Shown here: piece after piece, positions 5,089 to 5,391 of the stretch
How the letters are laid out: each line of letters starts with the position of its first letter
How positions within the stretch are numbered: the first letter of the stretch is position 1
Origin: Thermoanaerobaculia bacterium
Lineage (GTDB): Bacteria; Acidobacteriota; Thermoanaerobaculia; Multivoradales; JAHEKO01
Length of the DNA: 5,391 nucleotides
Direction: 5' to 3'
Assembly: GCA_029287645.1 (NCBI GenBank)
Contig: JARFQS010000063.1
Location: 1 to 5,391, forward strand
Position numbers and translations under genes: made by a program
Notes under the pieces: model-generated
Seen by the model: the letters and a program-made list of their open reading frames with translations, nothing else
What the model was told of the DNA's origin: nothing
Database searches by the model: none

Positions 5089-5226
5089 AGCCGCCCCTGT
5101 CGCTCCGCGACAGGCCGCGTGGGTTGAGGCGGTCCGGCGTTCCTCCGGACCGATCTTTGAGGGCTTGGGGGTTGAACCAGCCGCCGTACCTCCGGCTGGC
5201 CTTTGAGGGCTTGAGGGTCTAAGGGG
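5089..5226 (+). repeat. Three tandem hairpin units with G-run tails after the outer-membrane gene
   Basis: Hairpin 1 is CCTGTCGC-TCC-GCGACAGG (5096-5114, 8 bp). Hairpin 2 is GGTCCGG / CCGGACC with a 7-nt loop (5131-5151). Hairpin 3 is CCAGCCG / CGGCTGG with a 9-nt loop (5177-5199). Hairpins 2 and 3 share the loop-side sequence CGTNCCTCCGG and the identical 13-mer CTTTGAGGGCTTG immediately after (5155-5167 and 5201-5213, 46 nt apart), yet their outer base pairs differ by compensating changes (GGT/ACC versus CCA/TGG). Each unit ends in a variant of GGGTTGAG, GGGTTGAA or GGGTCTAA. After hairpin 3, G-runs start at 5207, 5215 and 5223, again 8 nt apart. Hairpin 1 lies 7 nt after the stop codon but no T-tract follows, so simple intrinsic termination is not supported. 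REP-like elements are the closest familiar class. Confidence 0.7.
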
Positions 5227-5291
5227 CCCGATCCTTGACCGTTATCTGGACTCAAATGAACAGGATGCATCGAGAACCCCGCCACGGCACC

Positions 5292-5337
5292 TCCCCTAGG
5301 CCCTTACGCCTTTAAGCCCCTACTACCCTCACCCGGT
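5292..5337 (-). repeat. 8-nt-periodic G-run array, copy B (inverted relative to the 5207 copy)
   Basis: Plus-strand C-runs start at 5293, 5301, 5309, 5317, 5326 and 5332. The segment matches copy A (781-826) at 37 of 46 positions without gaps, including TTAAGCCCCTAC (5312-5323) exactly. Its minus-strand reading begins at the end of the partial minus-strand frame (stop 5331-5329). Positions 5299-5319 can also pair with the forward G-run segment 5207-5228: 21 pairs including three G-T wobbles, one C-C mismatch and one bulged G, enclosing 70 nt. The DNA between (5229-5298) shows no gene and nothing else recognised. Confidence 0.75.
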
Positions 5338-5391
5338 GCCCGAGGTTCGTTCGGGTGGTTCGTCAGGGGGTGCCACGTCGAGCGCAGCGCA
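5329..5391 (-). CDS. Possible C-terminal 20 residues of a gene entering from the right edge
   Basis: The minus strand is open from the window edge to TGA at 5331-5329, reading CAALDVAPPDEPPERTSGTG. This acidic, proline-rich, low-complexity tail looks like a disordered C-terminus, and its stop is followed by a G-run repeat just as the LuxE-like gene is. Twenty codons are far too few to prove coding or name a family, and the start lies outside the window. Confidence 0.35.
   Translation of the reverse strand, partial: CAALDVAPPDEPPERTSGTG

Noticed and set aside
5096..5114. Intrinsic terminator of the outer-membrane gene
   Set aside because: The stem is strong and well placed, but the following bases are GC-rich (CCGCGTGGG) with no T-tract; kept as part of the hairpin array instead.

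Overview
The window is GC-rich DNA from a bacterium that very probably has an outer membrane: it encodes a signal-peptide-bearing beta-barrel protein and a membrane anti-sigma / periplasmic sensor pair. No gene fixes the taxon. A LuxC/LuxE pair without luciferase, an ECF sigma triad and a stand-alone dicluster ferredoxin would fit Acidobacteriota, Myxococcota or related lineages, but that is only a guess. No tRNA, rRNA, CRISPR array, transposase or phage gene was seen.

Left third (1-1899, minus strand): a LuxE-type acyl-protein synthetase (829-1869) is followed downstream by a LuxC-type acyl-CoA reductase (694 to the left edge, truncated by the window). Together they are the two core subunits of a fatty-acid reductase (acyl-AMP, then acyl-enzyme, then aldehyde). 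They are separated by 134 bp holding a striking array of seven G-runs on the minus strand, mostly at 8-nt periodicity. No luciferase or LuxD gene is visible.

Middle (1900-2598): a divergent intergenic region with a roughly 17-bp imperfect hairpin separates luxE from a plus-strand pair: a 2x[4Fe-4S] ferredoxin and an overlapping, GTG-started 70-residue protein of unknown function.

Right (2599-5088, plus strand): a compact ECF sigma factor / single-pass anti-sigma factor / membrane-anchored Spy-CpxP/CnrX-like helical protein operon (11-nt gap, then a 4-nt ATGA overlap) forms a plausible envelope-stress signalling unit. After a hairpin and a 98-nt leader region comes a 229-residue outer-membrane beta-barrel protein, a natural candidate target of the sigma factor.

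Right end (5089-5391): repeat-rich intergenic DNA with three tandem hairpins (about 46-48 nt unit for the last two, with compensatory stem changes), the same 8-nt-periodic G-run motif reading forward, and an inverted copy reading backward after what looks like the last 20 codons of a minus-strand gene entering from the right. The G-run motif therefore occurs in sense orientation after the 3' end of each of three apparent transcription units, which is the most unusual signal in the window.
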